From Xestospongia muta (Eukaryota > Porifera > Demospongiae > Haplosclerida > Petrosiidae), in NCBI GenBank assembly GCA_963693285.1, contig OY848925.1:1170817-1234816 (forward strand): 64,000 bases of DNA, written 5' to 3'. Under the pieces are notes generated by a model. That model was not told the DNA's origin. It ran no database searches and saw only the letters and a program-made list of their open reading frames with translations. The translations under genes were made by a program, and so were the position numbers. This document shows positions 50,901 to 62,800 of the stretch, piece by piece. Numbering within the stretch: position 1 is the stretch's first letter; the number at the start of each line of letters is the position of its first letter.

Positions 50901-52504
50901 GTTACATAATACATAGGCATAACTTACAATCACCAACGTAGTTATTATCAATGAGGTCATCAGGTATGGTACACAAGAATCCTGTAAATAATAAGTTGAT
51001 TTGTTAACACATTATTAAATAAAAATGTGTTCGATCACATGACACATGTAATCAGATTAATAATTTATATGAGCCAACAAGAGGTAAAATTTAGTCACAA
51101 GTGTTTCCAAAAATTTCTTCTATTTTGGATTTAAGAAATTATAAAGCTGTGACTAAATAACTTTAAATTTACAATAGTGGTAAGTCTGTCAAATGAAAGC
51201 ATTATTGTTAATGTCTTTGACATTATAATAATCAGTGGGAGTTCCTTGCACAGTAGATGTTTATATTGTTCAAAATATGTCCTAGCATTTCTGTAGTATA
51301 AACACAAAATTAATGAATGCTGTGAATGCTAACATTGGAGTTTTGAAATTGTAAAATTAGCTGACAAATTTAGCATTCATAAATGAGGGGTGTGGTGGTT
51401 ACTATCTTATGAATAAACTAGTAAACATTTGAAAATATAATTGTTGTATTGTATCAGTCTCTTACGTGATAAAGCATAACAATAGATGTTGTATTTCCAC
51501 ATCTTCATAGCAAGTTCCTTCTGACCACTTTTATCAACAACAGTGATCACCTCCTTCCAATATACTGTTTTTCCTAATGTTTCAAACCTCTGTTTAAGCC
51601 AGTAGTCCCAGATAACTATCTTAGTTCTATTGGGATGTGACTGATAATCACTTCTATAGAGCTTCTCTTTAGAGATATCTAGTTGTAGTCCAGGGAAGGG
51701 TAGATCATCAATAGACACATCATTAAGATATCTTAACAACTGTGGTAGTAGAACTGGTTGATCTACAAGTGTATAGATATAATAAATAAGATATTATATT
51801 AAATATATGTGAGGAGATTAATGCTTGTAGTGTTATTAGGAATATGGCCATTTTATCTTATATTTTACATTAGGTTGATTACTCAATTACATACTATTAT
51901 TAAATCTTTTAGTCAATTAAGTGTTCAATATCTGATAACCACTGTACCTTTCAATGAAGATGAATGATGACACCATATTGCATAAGCTGATGAGAATTTC
52001 TTCATAATTGCAAGATTTCTTATGAGATCATTTGAGGTGAGGCAAGAATGAGTTATTGCGTCCTCTAATAACTTCCTAAGAGCTATCGCAGGGTCTGTGG
52101 TATCAGCAAAAATACAGTCTCTTGTATCCTGGGTCTGTATGGTTTCACCCAGTTCATTTACCTCCTCCCAATCTAGTGGTCCTATTTTATCTAACACACT
52201 GTCTAGTTCAGAGATAGTATTGCAATCTATAGAGTAAAAAACTAGTATCACATTAGAATAACTATACTTATAAATTTACTAAGGTATGAATTGGTCTCTC
52301 ACTTCCTCAATCTTTTGAGTTACATTGACCATAGCAAGACTAAATATAAAACTAGTATAGGGTCAGTTTTGGTGGTAAGTTCATATTTTATTATAATCAT
52401 GTATATTTATTAATATTATTGATGTTGTTTCATTATTAACAGTACAGTATATAGATATCAAAATTAAATGTATTATACTTACAAGACCCTTGAGAGACAG
52501 ACAT
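44599..52504 (-). CDS. G6: MSVSQGS-type multi-death-domain, coiled-coil, ZU5, CARD-like protein
   Basis: Leader exon 52504-52483 (MSVSQGS); 52226-51948 (helical death-like); 51762-51466 (death domain, KIVIWDYWL and YWKEVIT); about 50985-50927; 50390-50094 (death domain); 49349-49074 (death domain, MEKSRLELFEHLL); about 48555-48460, 47830-47768 and 47720-47520 (coiled coil, with a 14-residue tandem duplication); 47461-47225 (death domain); about 47094-47030; 46929-46853 (basic, KRKRPNQILED); 46796-46727; 46630-46525; 46481-45861 (ZU5); about 45818-45668, 45623-45488 and 45435-45285 (YVGQVV..., FIELVLGEEQ); 45240-45050; about 45015-44967; 44915-44599 (CARD-like, ending NQLSQ). Junctions checked are phase 1, except the beta-rich exons, which use phase 0. 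No inactivating change was noticed, so this is the best candidate for a functional full-length copy. Confidence 0.8.
47624..47707 (-). repeat. in-frame 42-bp tandem duplication in a coiled-coil exon
   Basis: Units 47624-47665 and 47666-47707 are nearly identical and encode VTEKAEMQEKM plus three residues twice. G3 and G4 have one unit. Fourteen residues is two heptads, so the coiled coil is lengthened without breaking register. Confidence 0.9.
47990..48245. repeat. AT-rich minisatellite, unit about 18-19 bp
   Basis: Roughly a dozen imperfect copies of tagtagtatactaatata in a G6 intron. The G3 intron at 21080-21125 holds only about two copies, so this is a local expansion. The open frame of Tyr, Ile and Leu through it is not a gene. 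Confidence 0.9.
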
Positions 52505-52739
52505 AGTCAAATTGTGAATAGATGGGGTTTACAAGACTGGAGAAGATATAGTTAGGGGTAAGAGGAAGGCTGGAGGTGAAGCTAGAGGTGGAGTTTTGAA
52601 CGTGTAGGTGTGGCTGGTCTGATTATAGAACTTCTTATCTATAAAGAGAGCAGAGAGAGAGATTAATATAAGACATGAATAGGTATAATTAATTACTTCT
52701 CCTTTTGTTGTAGATGCTTTGTTCAAACAAGCCACTTAT

Positions 52740-53000
52740 AAAATTAAGTTAACACCTTGCTAATGGAGTCAAAATGACATCATAAGAGACAAGGAAGTAA
52801 GTATTTATTACAGTGAGAATATGTTATGCAAAAACACAGAAAAGAAGGAAAATCGTATAGTTGAACACCATCAATGTCATGATGTAAAGCATTGGTCAAA
52901 TCTGCATACAGTACTTCTCAATGTTGATATTTCTGATGGTATGATAGTTACTACTTCATTGTCAACATCAGATACTCACAATGTTCCTATCTAATATTAA
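52740..53000. repeat. G6 upstream block, duplicated at 59040-59300
   Basis: Text from catcataagagacaaggaag through cagatactcacaatgttcc matches 59090-59300 closely. The left part also matches 25470-25557, where the match stops at a junction with the 2A block. It marks the shared upstream region of MSVSQGS-type genes. Confidence 0.75.
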
Positions 53001-53024
53001 TTATTTTATAGGTAGATTCATGGA

Positions 53025-53356
53025 TCAATCACAATTTATCCTTTCCTACAGCTTCCCCAACTGCACTTTATGTATGGCACTATATACTAATACAATCACA
53101 ACAACTTTGAACTTTAACAGGTCAAAACAATGTTGCAGCCTCAGGAGGTGGATCATCTACACCAACTCCTCCTAGTTCTGGGATATCAACAGTTTTAGCC
53201 AAACCTCTCCCTCCTTCTCTCTCATCAACATCATCACCATTACAGACACATACCTCTCCTACTACAGGAGGTGGTACCAAATGTGAGAGTACTTCCTCTA
53301 CTAGTTCCTCTAAGAGATCTAAACTGTCTACTAGAAGATCAACTGGTAATGAATGA
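53025..53356 (+). pseudogene. last-exon remnant of the plus-strand Ser/Thr/Pro-rich gene
   Basis: Aligns with 44035-44365, including the intact GGGTKCESTSSTSS-type tail and the stop after TGNE. The 5' part is damaged by losses around 53050-53125, and upstream exons are absent. Confidence 0.7.
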
Positions 53357-53548
53357 ACTGGATTCCTTACAAAGATGATTCTTTTGCAAATAATCATCAC
53401 TTTTGATGATTTTGAACACTATTATAAACAAGCGATATTATGTTAATAAATTCATTGTCATCTAAAATATAATCAAGTAATCAAAACAATTCTAAATTAT
53501 TAATTTATGGAGTATAAACTATATATTATACAGGTTTTAAATGTGTGA

Positions 53549-56500
53549 CTATAAGCCAGGGCAATCATGTTTTAATTTTTTAGCTAATGATACAAAAGCT
53601 TCAACTTTCTCAAGTACAGTAACCAATGTTATAAATAACAATGGCTGACTATGTATACTTGACTTCAGTGCTCTCATTAAAGCCAAACCTTTCTCAGCAT
53701 CTGATTTACTGCTATAATCTATAACCTCATCAAAACACTGCTCTGATATAAGACGGGCACTATATAATTTAGGAGCTATAGACAGTCTGTGAGTGGAGTC
53801 AGAAACAAGGGAAGTCAAATCAGCAAAATGTGTACGAAACACATCTTTGATGTTGTGACATTGAGATGAAGGAATACCTATTGCATTATTGATTATATTA
53901 ACTATAAAATTAACCACACATACTTGAATTATCTCCTTCAGTTTGATGAGGTAATGCACCACCATTACCACCTACAATAAATAAAAAAAGTTATCTACTA
54001 AATTATATTTACAAGTTATTGGTGGTTGTATCTCAATAGTTATTACCAGTGTTTTTAAAATATGACCGGACAATACATATGTTCTTATTGTTTGGTTCTA
54101 TTCCTTTTAAAGGAACCCTATACTGTATCCTACTAACAGTACTTGGACTGTGATCTACTGATATTGTGATAAGTAGAGTGGGAAAAGATGGAAGAGATTG
54201 AACACCAAACTTGTCCACTTCAGTTTTACTTATCTGTAATAATTACATATACAATTATATTATATACACTAAAGTATACATGTACTTGTGTAGGATGTAT
54301 ATGAGGACAAAAACTCCATCCATTAAAAGGATACTCTTGTTCCTCATTAAGAACTAGTTCAATATGACCATTGTTATCTTGAAATGCGAAGGACAAGAGG
54401 CTGTCTCTTTCAACATTAGATGGTAGAGAGGTCTTTATAAACTTAACAGAAAAATGATCTAAATGTTTGTAGTGAATTAATACAGTGGTTACCTCTAGTA
54501 ATGCATTGAGATGTTTAGCAACCATAAATCTCATTAACCATTCACTATTATGTTGTTTAACTTCATATACTACCTGACCTACATACATGTTTTCAGGAGA
54601 TGAACTATTAACAGGAGATTGATCTACAGTAACAAATAACAGATATAATGAGCAGTTAGTAATACAGTATACCTTGAACTGGACTAGTTATTGCAGACTG
54701 TTCATTAGGTGTGGTAAAAGAATGAGTTAGAGTAGGTTGTGCTAAATGAGTAAAATTAGACAAAGTTGATGAGGAGATTGCAACATTAGCTGAAATATCA
54801 GAGTTGGCTTCCAATAGATTATCTATACATTACAAATACCATATATCAACATAAAATATAATTACCTTCAGTTGTTTGAACATCACCCACAGTAGGAAGT
54901 TCTGATGTACCCTCAATGATTTCTTCATCATAATCAGAGATTGATCCATTGTTTTCTTGTTCAGAATTATCTTGACTGGCAAGAGTTGATTTGTGAGATG
55001 ATGTATCATCATATCCCAGTAGTTTCCTAAATGGACGAGTGAGTGATTTAATGATACTCTTCAAAGAGAATTGTGATAGAGAGATGCTGCCATATTGGTC
55101 TCCTGGTCTGAACTCTCCTCCTTCCTCCAACTGGAACTGGTAAGGAAGAACTGGTTGATTTATAGAAGCTGTAGCAAAGCTCAGATAACTAGTGTGATCT
55201 TCAGTAACTAGATGTGCACAGTGTTGGATCTCTAATTTGACTGGTTTAAGTAGTGGCTTAGAGACAGATATACCATATACAATACTGATTAGTTCAGTGT
55301 CTTCTGGTAATACAAACTGTCCACCAATCAATGCAGTCACTGCTAGTTCACTGGTCTCTATTGAAGATAAAGTATCATGAGGAACACTAATTCTTAAACC
55401 ATATTCATCCCAATTGAAAGATTGAGGAGAATCTCCTTGAATTAAGAATAACTTCTTGCTTGCTACATGGACACCATAAAGTGTATCTGCAAGATTATCA
55501 TTAATGAATGAGACAACATTGTAATATACCATTGACTGGGATAAGGTAGTCAAACTGAACAGATACATCTTTTTTAGCTACTGATGTCTCCATTGACTTA
55601 ATATCACCCTCCATTTTAACCACAGATAATTCTAAAATTACATAAATGACTATATTTAGTCATTCAATGCAATAATCACTGTATAATATGACCTTCATAC
55701 AGTACTATGTTTGTTTATCTATTCACTCACTGTCATCTGACATTTCTATATCTATCACATCACTGGAGCCTTTCTCAATCTCAACCATTTGGGATAAACC
55801 TATATACATAATATCAATACATGGAATATAACTCATGCAGTGTTAAACATGAACTCACTGGAGGTAACAATTTGTTTCTTTGGTGATGGGACATCTTCAG
55901 GAAATTGGTTGGGTCGTTTATGTATTAAAAAACCTGTAGTCAGATAGAAGAATATAAAATGATAGATACAATGAAAAAAGACCAATGACATTCATGTAAC
56001 AAATTATAAGCTATCAAGTATCATTATTTACTCACTCTCTGATGTCTGTACATCTGTGACATATGTATCAGTAGATACTTCCATTGTCTCAACCAAACCT
56101 ATATATATATAATATTAGATTGACTTTGTTAATGTGAAAATTAATGTAGGTATAAATGATATTTGTCTTATCTACACCTTTTAATAATTAATTAGTAAAT
56201 TTTCTACATCTATACATTACTCATAATATGAGTAATGTATAGATGTAGAGAATATATTCTCTTCAATAACATACCAGAGATCAAGTCCTTCCTTCCAATA
56301 GACATTAATCCATCCTCAAGATCTTGTAACTGTCCTCCTTCCATACTCCATTTCTTTAGGAGTTGTCTCATGTACATTGTAGAGTCTCCTGGTATAGATT
56401 TTATTGATGACAGTACAGATTGATCTATACCCAGTGATACTCCTAACTGTTCCCATTTTTCTTGTACTGGTTGAAGAACTACCTCCAGTTTGGGAAGATA

Positions 56501-57304
56501 CTGGGAAATATCTATTATGTATTATAAATAGTGTTACAGTATAGCAGTATTTAACTAACCTGACTGGGCGCTATGTTTAGTTGTATACCTTAATAATTCC
56601 TCTTTGTAAATTGACAGTTCCTTTCGTAGAGTTTCTATCTCAAGAGTTTGTTCCTCAACTAGTTGGCTTGTTTTCGAGAACATATTGCTATTTTCAAAAT
56701 CATCTTTAGTCAGTTCCTCTAAAGTAAAGGCAACGTAAATAGCATAAGCTATTGATTTTCTTCCATCCAGTCCTGTAGAATTGAAGGTTTCATTATACAA
56801 TCGTTGATCTCCTATTTTTAATTTGTAATGATGAAGTAACATTTGTTGTAATGCTAGAGCATACTGTTCGTGATTGATTTTACTGCGGCATTTTTGTGGT
56901 ACTACATCTTTAGTTACAGCTGTTAACACAATTAAACCATCTCTACCATATTCCATTTTTTTATGACAACCCCATCTTGAACTAATACCATTCTTTTTCC
57001 AGGTATATGGGTCCATTGGATCAAACTTCACAAATTTTTCTCTGTTGTTTGGACGTCTTCGTTGTTCAATAAAAGTCTTCCCAATATAAAAATTATTTAC
57101 TTTACGTTCAGTCTGTAGTTCTAAGTTCTGAAAAATTTCATCAACTTTGCGTTTTAATTCTTCCTCTGCTTCATTACTATCTTTACCTACTAAGTTCACC
57201 AAACAACTGGTATCACATACATAACTCTTAGATCCTCTATGTAGATCATCAAGAGTACATCCACCAAATGTAGTCCTACTCACAGCTTCACTTCTTACAG
57301 CCAT
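53549..57304 (-). CDS. G7: GIY-YIG-like domain fused to coiled coil, death domain, ZU5 and CARD-like domain
   Basis: Exon 1 (57304-56560) starts MAVRSEAVSRTTFGG. Residues about 65-215 resemble a GIY-YIG nuclease fold: NNFYIGKTFIEQRRR, then SSRWGCHKK, EQYALALQQMLLHH with a candidate catalytic Glu, and YNETF. The exon ends in the array's coiled coil (TLEIETLRKELSIYKEE), so the fusion lies inside one exon. Then: 56511-56275 (death domain), about 56101-56037, 55931-55858 (basic), 55801-55732, 55636-55530, 55486-54866 (ZU5), about 54822-54672, 54627-54491, 54440-54290, 54235-54047, about 53972-53931, and 53877-53549 (CARD-like type II, ending HDCPGL). The N-terminal death domains of G3, G4 and G6 are missing. 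No inactivating change was seen. The nuclease assignment is by motif only, and activity is unproven. Confidence 0.75.
56202..56251. repeat. short perfect palindrome (arms about 24 bp)
   Basis: tctacatctatacattactc is followed at once by its reverse complement gagtaatgtatagatgtaga around a central ataat. Paralogues have only one arm here (for example 29165-29195). It lies in the G7 intron just below the death-domain exon. Confidence 0.9.
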
Positions 57305-58334
57305 TTTCTAAGAACAAGACAATTATACTCAAAGCAACCATAAAATGGACGTATGAATGGGTATGGTTGCCGCTCCCACGTAATTGTCTGATTATTAATT
57401 TAAGGCTTGTTCAGGCTATCGTAATTGCCAGTAGAATGTCTGTGCACGATTACCACAAAGAAACTTTAATTATAGTATAATAGCAAAGCAAGGACATTTG
57501 TCTCACATTAGTAAGTGATAAAAAGCTGGTTTGTTAAAGGAACTAGTAATTTCCAGTTGAAAAAAATCCAAGTCTTCTTTTTCCTTGTCTATTTGGTTAA
57601 AATGAGGATAAGAGTTCTATTTTTCTGCATTTATAGGCAATTGATGAAATTGAACTTACTCTGAGATTACAAGGCTAAATAGGTAAACTGTTTAGAAGAT
57701 AATATAAGTAGATTGGTATAAGTGTTGTCACAAAAATATGATAAATCATCTTGCATTGTGATCTATTATTGTAAAAATTTGGAGCTGAAGGCTAGACTTT
57801 CAAGAATAAGTAACCAATTTATGATAAGGATAGTATTTTTCATTTTGATGATATAGTCTACCATTGATGATGGCAGCTGATAGGTTGCTGAAATGTATGA
57901 TTTATTGGTTAGTGAATACATTTTAAGTAAGCTTTACTGTGTTATTTTGTCATTTTTAACACTGAAATATTAAAATTTCAATGCCAAAATAGATGAATTG
58001 GGCAAAAAAAGGTGTTAGGAACTAAAAAAGGCAAATGAAGGAAAGAAATAAAAACTAACTGTGAATGTTTATTTACTATAGATCTATCTCACTTGGTACT
58101 TTTACTCACATTTCTCTTTAATTTTATCTTCTTTATTAATTCTATCTATGTCAGTCTTTTTCAACTCTTTAGGAATAGATTTATAAGCATTGTCTTTAGG
58201 ACAAAGATAACACTCTGACATTTTACCTCTGTTAGTGCTTCTTAAATGGTTTCCTTTTAATAGTTATTTATTCTAATATAAGTCTCCATATTCTACAAAT
58301 GATTGATGATCTCTTAAAGATTTTATAACCAAAA
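57305..58334. other. G7 upstream region, unique sequence
   Basis: About 1 kb that does not match the array. It should hold the G7 promoter. A minus-strand frame of 38 codons at 58223-58107 (MSECYLCPKDNAYKS) has one CxxC pair but too little support to call a gene. Confidence 0.5.
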
Positions 58335-58339
58335 TTTCA

Positions 58340-58783
58340 GTTGGGAAATCCATTGTAGGATCTGTGGTATCAGCAAAAATTGAGTCTCTCATATCCTGGA
58401 TCTGCATGGTTTCACTCAGCTCATCTACCTCCTCCCAATTTAGTGGTCCTATCTCTTCTAATACATTGTCCAGTTCAGAGTTTGTAATGTAATCTATAGA
58501 GAAAAAAACTAGTACAACAACATTAGTATAATTATACTTCTAAATTTATTGAAGCATGAATTGGTCTCACATCTCATCTTTAAGTTACATTTGACTGTAG
58601 CAAGACTAAATATAAAACTAGGTAAGCAGTCAGTTTTGGTAAGAAATTCATATTTTATAACTATCAAGTCACTGTACTTATTGATATTATTGATGTTGTT
58701 TCATTATTATTATTAGTACAGTATACAGACATCAAAAATTAAAGATATTTATTATACTTACAAGACCCATGAGAGACAGACAT
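58340..58783 (-). pseudogene. relic 5' end of an MSVSQGS-type gene
   Basis: ATG at 58783-58781 opens MSVSHGS with a normal donor. About 58495-58350 is exon 2 (SELDNVLEEIGPLNWEEV), ending abruptly after ADTTDPT. The rest of the gene is gone and the unrelated G7 upstream region follows. The G7 transcription unit thus replaced or was inserted into a standard array unit. Confidence 0.75.
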
Positions 58784-59309
58784 AGTCAAACTGTGAAGAG
58801 ATGAGATTTACAAGACTGGAGAAGATATAGTTAATTAATCGGGTAAGAGGAGGGCTGGGGGTGAAGCTAGATGTAGAGTTTTGAATGTGCGTGTGGCTGG
58901 TCTGATTCTTATCTATACAGAGAATAGAGAGATTAATTTCAGATATTAACGCTATGATTACTTATCTTTCCTGGTCTTTGTTGTCTATGGTTTAATAGAG
59001 AACAGTGGGACTAAACAAGCCACTTTACTTTACATATATATATATATAACCTTGCTAACGGAGTCAGAATATTGCTCTGGCCTGTGATGAGATCATAAGA
59101 GGCAAGGAAGTAAGCATTTACTATAATGAGAATATGTTGTGCAAATACAGAAAAGAAAGAAAATTGTATAGTTGAACACCAGCAAGTCATGATGTAATGC
59201 ATTGGTCAAATCTGCATACAGTACTTATCAATGTTCATGTTTCTGATGGTATACTAGTTACTTTGTCAATATCAGATACTGACAATGTCCCCGTCTAATT
59301 CACCATTAT

Positions 59310-59494
59310 TTTATAGACAGATCCATGGATCAATCACAATTTGTCCTTTCCCACAGCTTCTCCAACTACACTTCATATATGGCACTACTCGTGCCACTAC
59401 AACTGGAAGTGGTACCAATGTGAAAATAGTTCCTCTACTAGTTCCTCTAAGAGATTTAAACTGTCTATTGAAAGATCAGTTGGTAATGAATGAA
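59310..59494 (+). pseudogene. short remnant of the plus-strand Ser/Thr/Pro-rich gene
   Basis: Aligns with the ends of the last exon at 53025-53356 with an internal deletion after catatatggcactact. It keeps the tail text up to gtaatgaatga. Non-functional. Confidence 0.65.
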
Positions 59495-59858
59495 AAGTTG
59501 ATATCAAGATGAGTGGATATCTCGCTAAGACAGCTTTGTAATCATTTTTAATGTACATACTCTTTTGATAATTCAGTTAGTACATACAATAAGTTTATAT
59601 TGAAAGTTAATGAAACACATGTGATACTATGTATACTGCATAGTGGGAAATTTTCATGAGTGAAAGCTGCTGTTATGAATGCTTTTTTGCAATTGATAAT
59701 TTATGACACACTACACTGACATGCCCACTAGTGTCTTCCAACAAACACTCTTGACTTCATCTTCAAAATAGTTCTGAACTCTGCTCTCTCAGCAATGATT
59801 CACACAAATACTCGATGATAAAAGTTGTATAAAATTAAACATAAATCAAGGAATAAAG
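59495..59858. other. spacer downstream of G8
   Basis: The first 80 bp match the plus-gene 3' flank (compare 44397-44460). The rest is AT-rich and presumably includes the G8 3' untranslated region. No gene seen. Confidence 0.5.
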
Positions 59859-62800
59859 TTATTGCATATCAGAAAGGTCATCTTGTAAGTTCTCAGCAAT
59901 AGATTTAAATGCTTCTACTTTTTCTAGAACAGTAACTAGTTTTGTTAGTAACTGGGGCTGTGTAGTAACACTTGCCATAACAGCTCTCATAACAGATATG
60001 CCTTTCTCCATATCTGTTTTTGGACTATCATCTACAGCTTTGTTGTAACAATCAATAGTAATGAGACGAGCACTGAACAGGTGAGAAGCAACTGGTAGTC
60101 TATTACTAGATACATACATCAGGTCACATAAATCTCCATAATGTGTTCTAAGTACCTCTACAGGTGATGAATGGCCTGTGGAAAAAACAATAGCTTGTTA
60201 TTGATATATTTAAGCAATAAGTAAAAGTGAAAAATGCAAGTATTATAATTACATGGTTAGGATATTTGAAATTACTTGAGGTAAGAGGTTGTCTTTTTGA
60301 CAATGATAATTCCTCAAGTGATTGGTTGGGCCTTTTTCGTAGTAAATAATCTTCATATATAAAAGAATATTAACATAATATTATAACAATAGTATATAAT
60401 AAGTACCTGTTTGTTTGGGTACTCTGGTAATCAACAATGTCATATCAGATGGTTCAATTCCATTAAGTTGTATAGGATATTTTAGTGGAGCAAGATCTGT
60501 GCTATTTCCACTGGGATAGATTTCTATTAAGCATGAAGGTGGCTTAATATTTTCTATGCCACCAAAGTCATCAACTATCTTCTGATAAATCTAGAACAGT
60601 ATGTGCTAAACATATAATCTCTATACATTATTGTCTTACTCGACATGGAGATAGTTTTGGGAACACCTCCCATCCATCAATTTTTGCAGTAAATAGTAGT
60701 TCCATGAAACAATTACTGTCTGTGTCTTTCTTGAATTGGAAATAAATTTGTTGTCCTGCCTCAAGATCACGACGACTTTCAACATACTAACAAAATGGAG
60801 ATAGCATTTTACTAAACAGTATTTGATAATAATTATTCAAACCTTTTTGAGAACATTAAGATCTTTGACAACTACTAGTTCCATCTTTGAACTATTTCCT
60901 GGTTCTTCTTTGATTAGTTCTTGAGCAAAGTAATATTTATTTGGAAAAATATTCCTTTCTGAGAAAAAGATAACACCAACCAAATTAGGATACCACTAAC
61001 CAACAATATCATAGTCACTAGTAGTATTAACAGATGAGTCCTGGTTAGCTGGTTCTAATTCATTACTTAGGCTATTTGCTTCATCAGATGATGATGTGTC
61101 GGTAGAATTATTGTCAGTAGTAGTTGTAATGTAATATTTAGGATAAACAAGAAGTACACAAATAAAACAAAACTTGGTAAGAGAAACTGCTCCATAACGG
61201 GTATCAGGAGAGAAAACACCTCCTTCTAACAGATGAAACTGGTAAGGTAAAGGCAGCTGTTTTGAACTAGCTTTGGCAAATCTCATGTAGGCAGACTGTT
61301 CATTTGTTTTCAGAGAGACACAATGTTGTATTTCTAGTGTCAGTGGCTGCTGGATCTCACTAGCAATAGAGACAGCATATATAGCACTGACTAGCTCACT
61401 TCCTTTAGGAAATGTGAACTGTCCACCAATCAGTGCTGTAATTGCTATCTCACAGGTCTCTGTTGAAGATAAAGTACCATGAGGAACATTAATTCTTAAA
61501 CCATATTCATCCCAATTGGACGATTGAGGAGAGTCCCCTTGAATTAAGAATAACTTCTTGCCTACTACATGGACACCACAAAGTGTATCTGTAAGATTAT
61601 CATTAATGAATGAGACAATATTGTAATATACCATTGACTGGGATAAGGTAGTCAAACTGAACAGATACATCTTTTTTAGCTACTGATGTCTCCATTGACT
61701 TAATAATATCACCCTCCATTTTAACCACAGATAATTCTAAAATTACATAAATTGTTATACTTAAGTCATTCATTCCAATAGTCACTGTATAATATGACCT
61801 TCATACAGTACTATGTTTATTTATCTATTCACTCACCGTCATCTGACATTTCTATATCTGTCACATCAGTGGACCCTTCCACCATCTCAACTATTTGGGA
61901 TAAACCTATATACATAATATCAATACATGGAATATAACATCATGCAGTGTTAAACATGAACTCACTGGAACTAACAAGCTGCCTCTTCGACAAAGGGACA
62001 TCCTCATGAAATTGGTTGGGTCGTTTACGCATTAAAGGACCTGTAGTAAAATAGAAGCATGTAAAATGATAGATACAATCTTATACTCTCAAAACAAGAG
62101 GAAATACTTATAAAAATATAATGACTTCAGGCAGAACAAGAGTCAAAGTGAATTGCTAGACACATATCTAAACCATTAAAGGCAGCAAGTGTGATAGTGA
62201 GATTTTCTGGTTACTAATAATCTAGAAAGCAGACAGCTTTCAATAAAAGACAATAACTAAATCAAATAATTTTCAATGTGTCCCCAAATATTTTGGCACA
62301 TGGAACAACATTAGTCTTTATCTATCATAGCAACAATTGTTTGGAAAAAAACAATGACATTCAAGTAACAAATATTAAGCTATTAGGTATCATCATTTCA
62401 CTTACTCCCTGATGTCTGTACATCTGCGACACATGTATCGGTAGATACTTCCATCATGTCAACCAAACCTGTAATATAATATTAAATTGACACAGTTAAT
62501 GTTAAAATTAAGGTAAGTATAAATGTTATGTGTGTCTTAATACAACTTTCAATAAGTTCTTAGTGAACTTTCTACATCTATAAATCACTATTATTCTCTT
62601 CAAAAAGATACCAGAGATTAAGTCTTTTTTTCCAATTGATGTCAGTCCCTCCTCTAATTCTTTTAACTGTCCTCCCTCTGCACTCCATTTCTCTAAGAGT
62701 TGTCTCATGTACATTGTAGAGTCTCCTGGTGTAGATTTTATTGATGACAGTACAGACTGATCTATACCCAGTGATACTCCTAACTGTTCCCATTTATCTT

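Noticed and set aside
58107..58223. 38-codon minus-strand frame MSECYLCPKDNAYKS
   Set aside because: Too short, no splice partner and no relative in the window.
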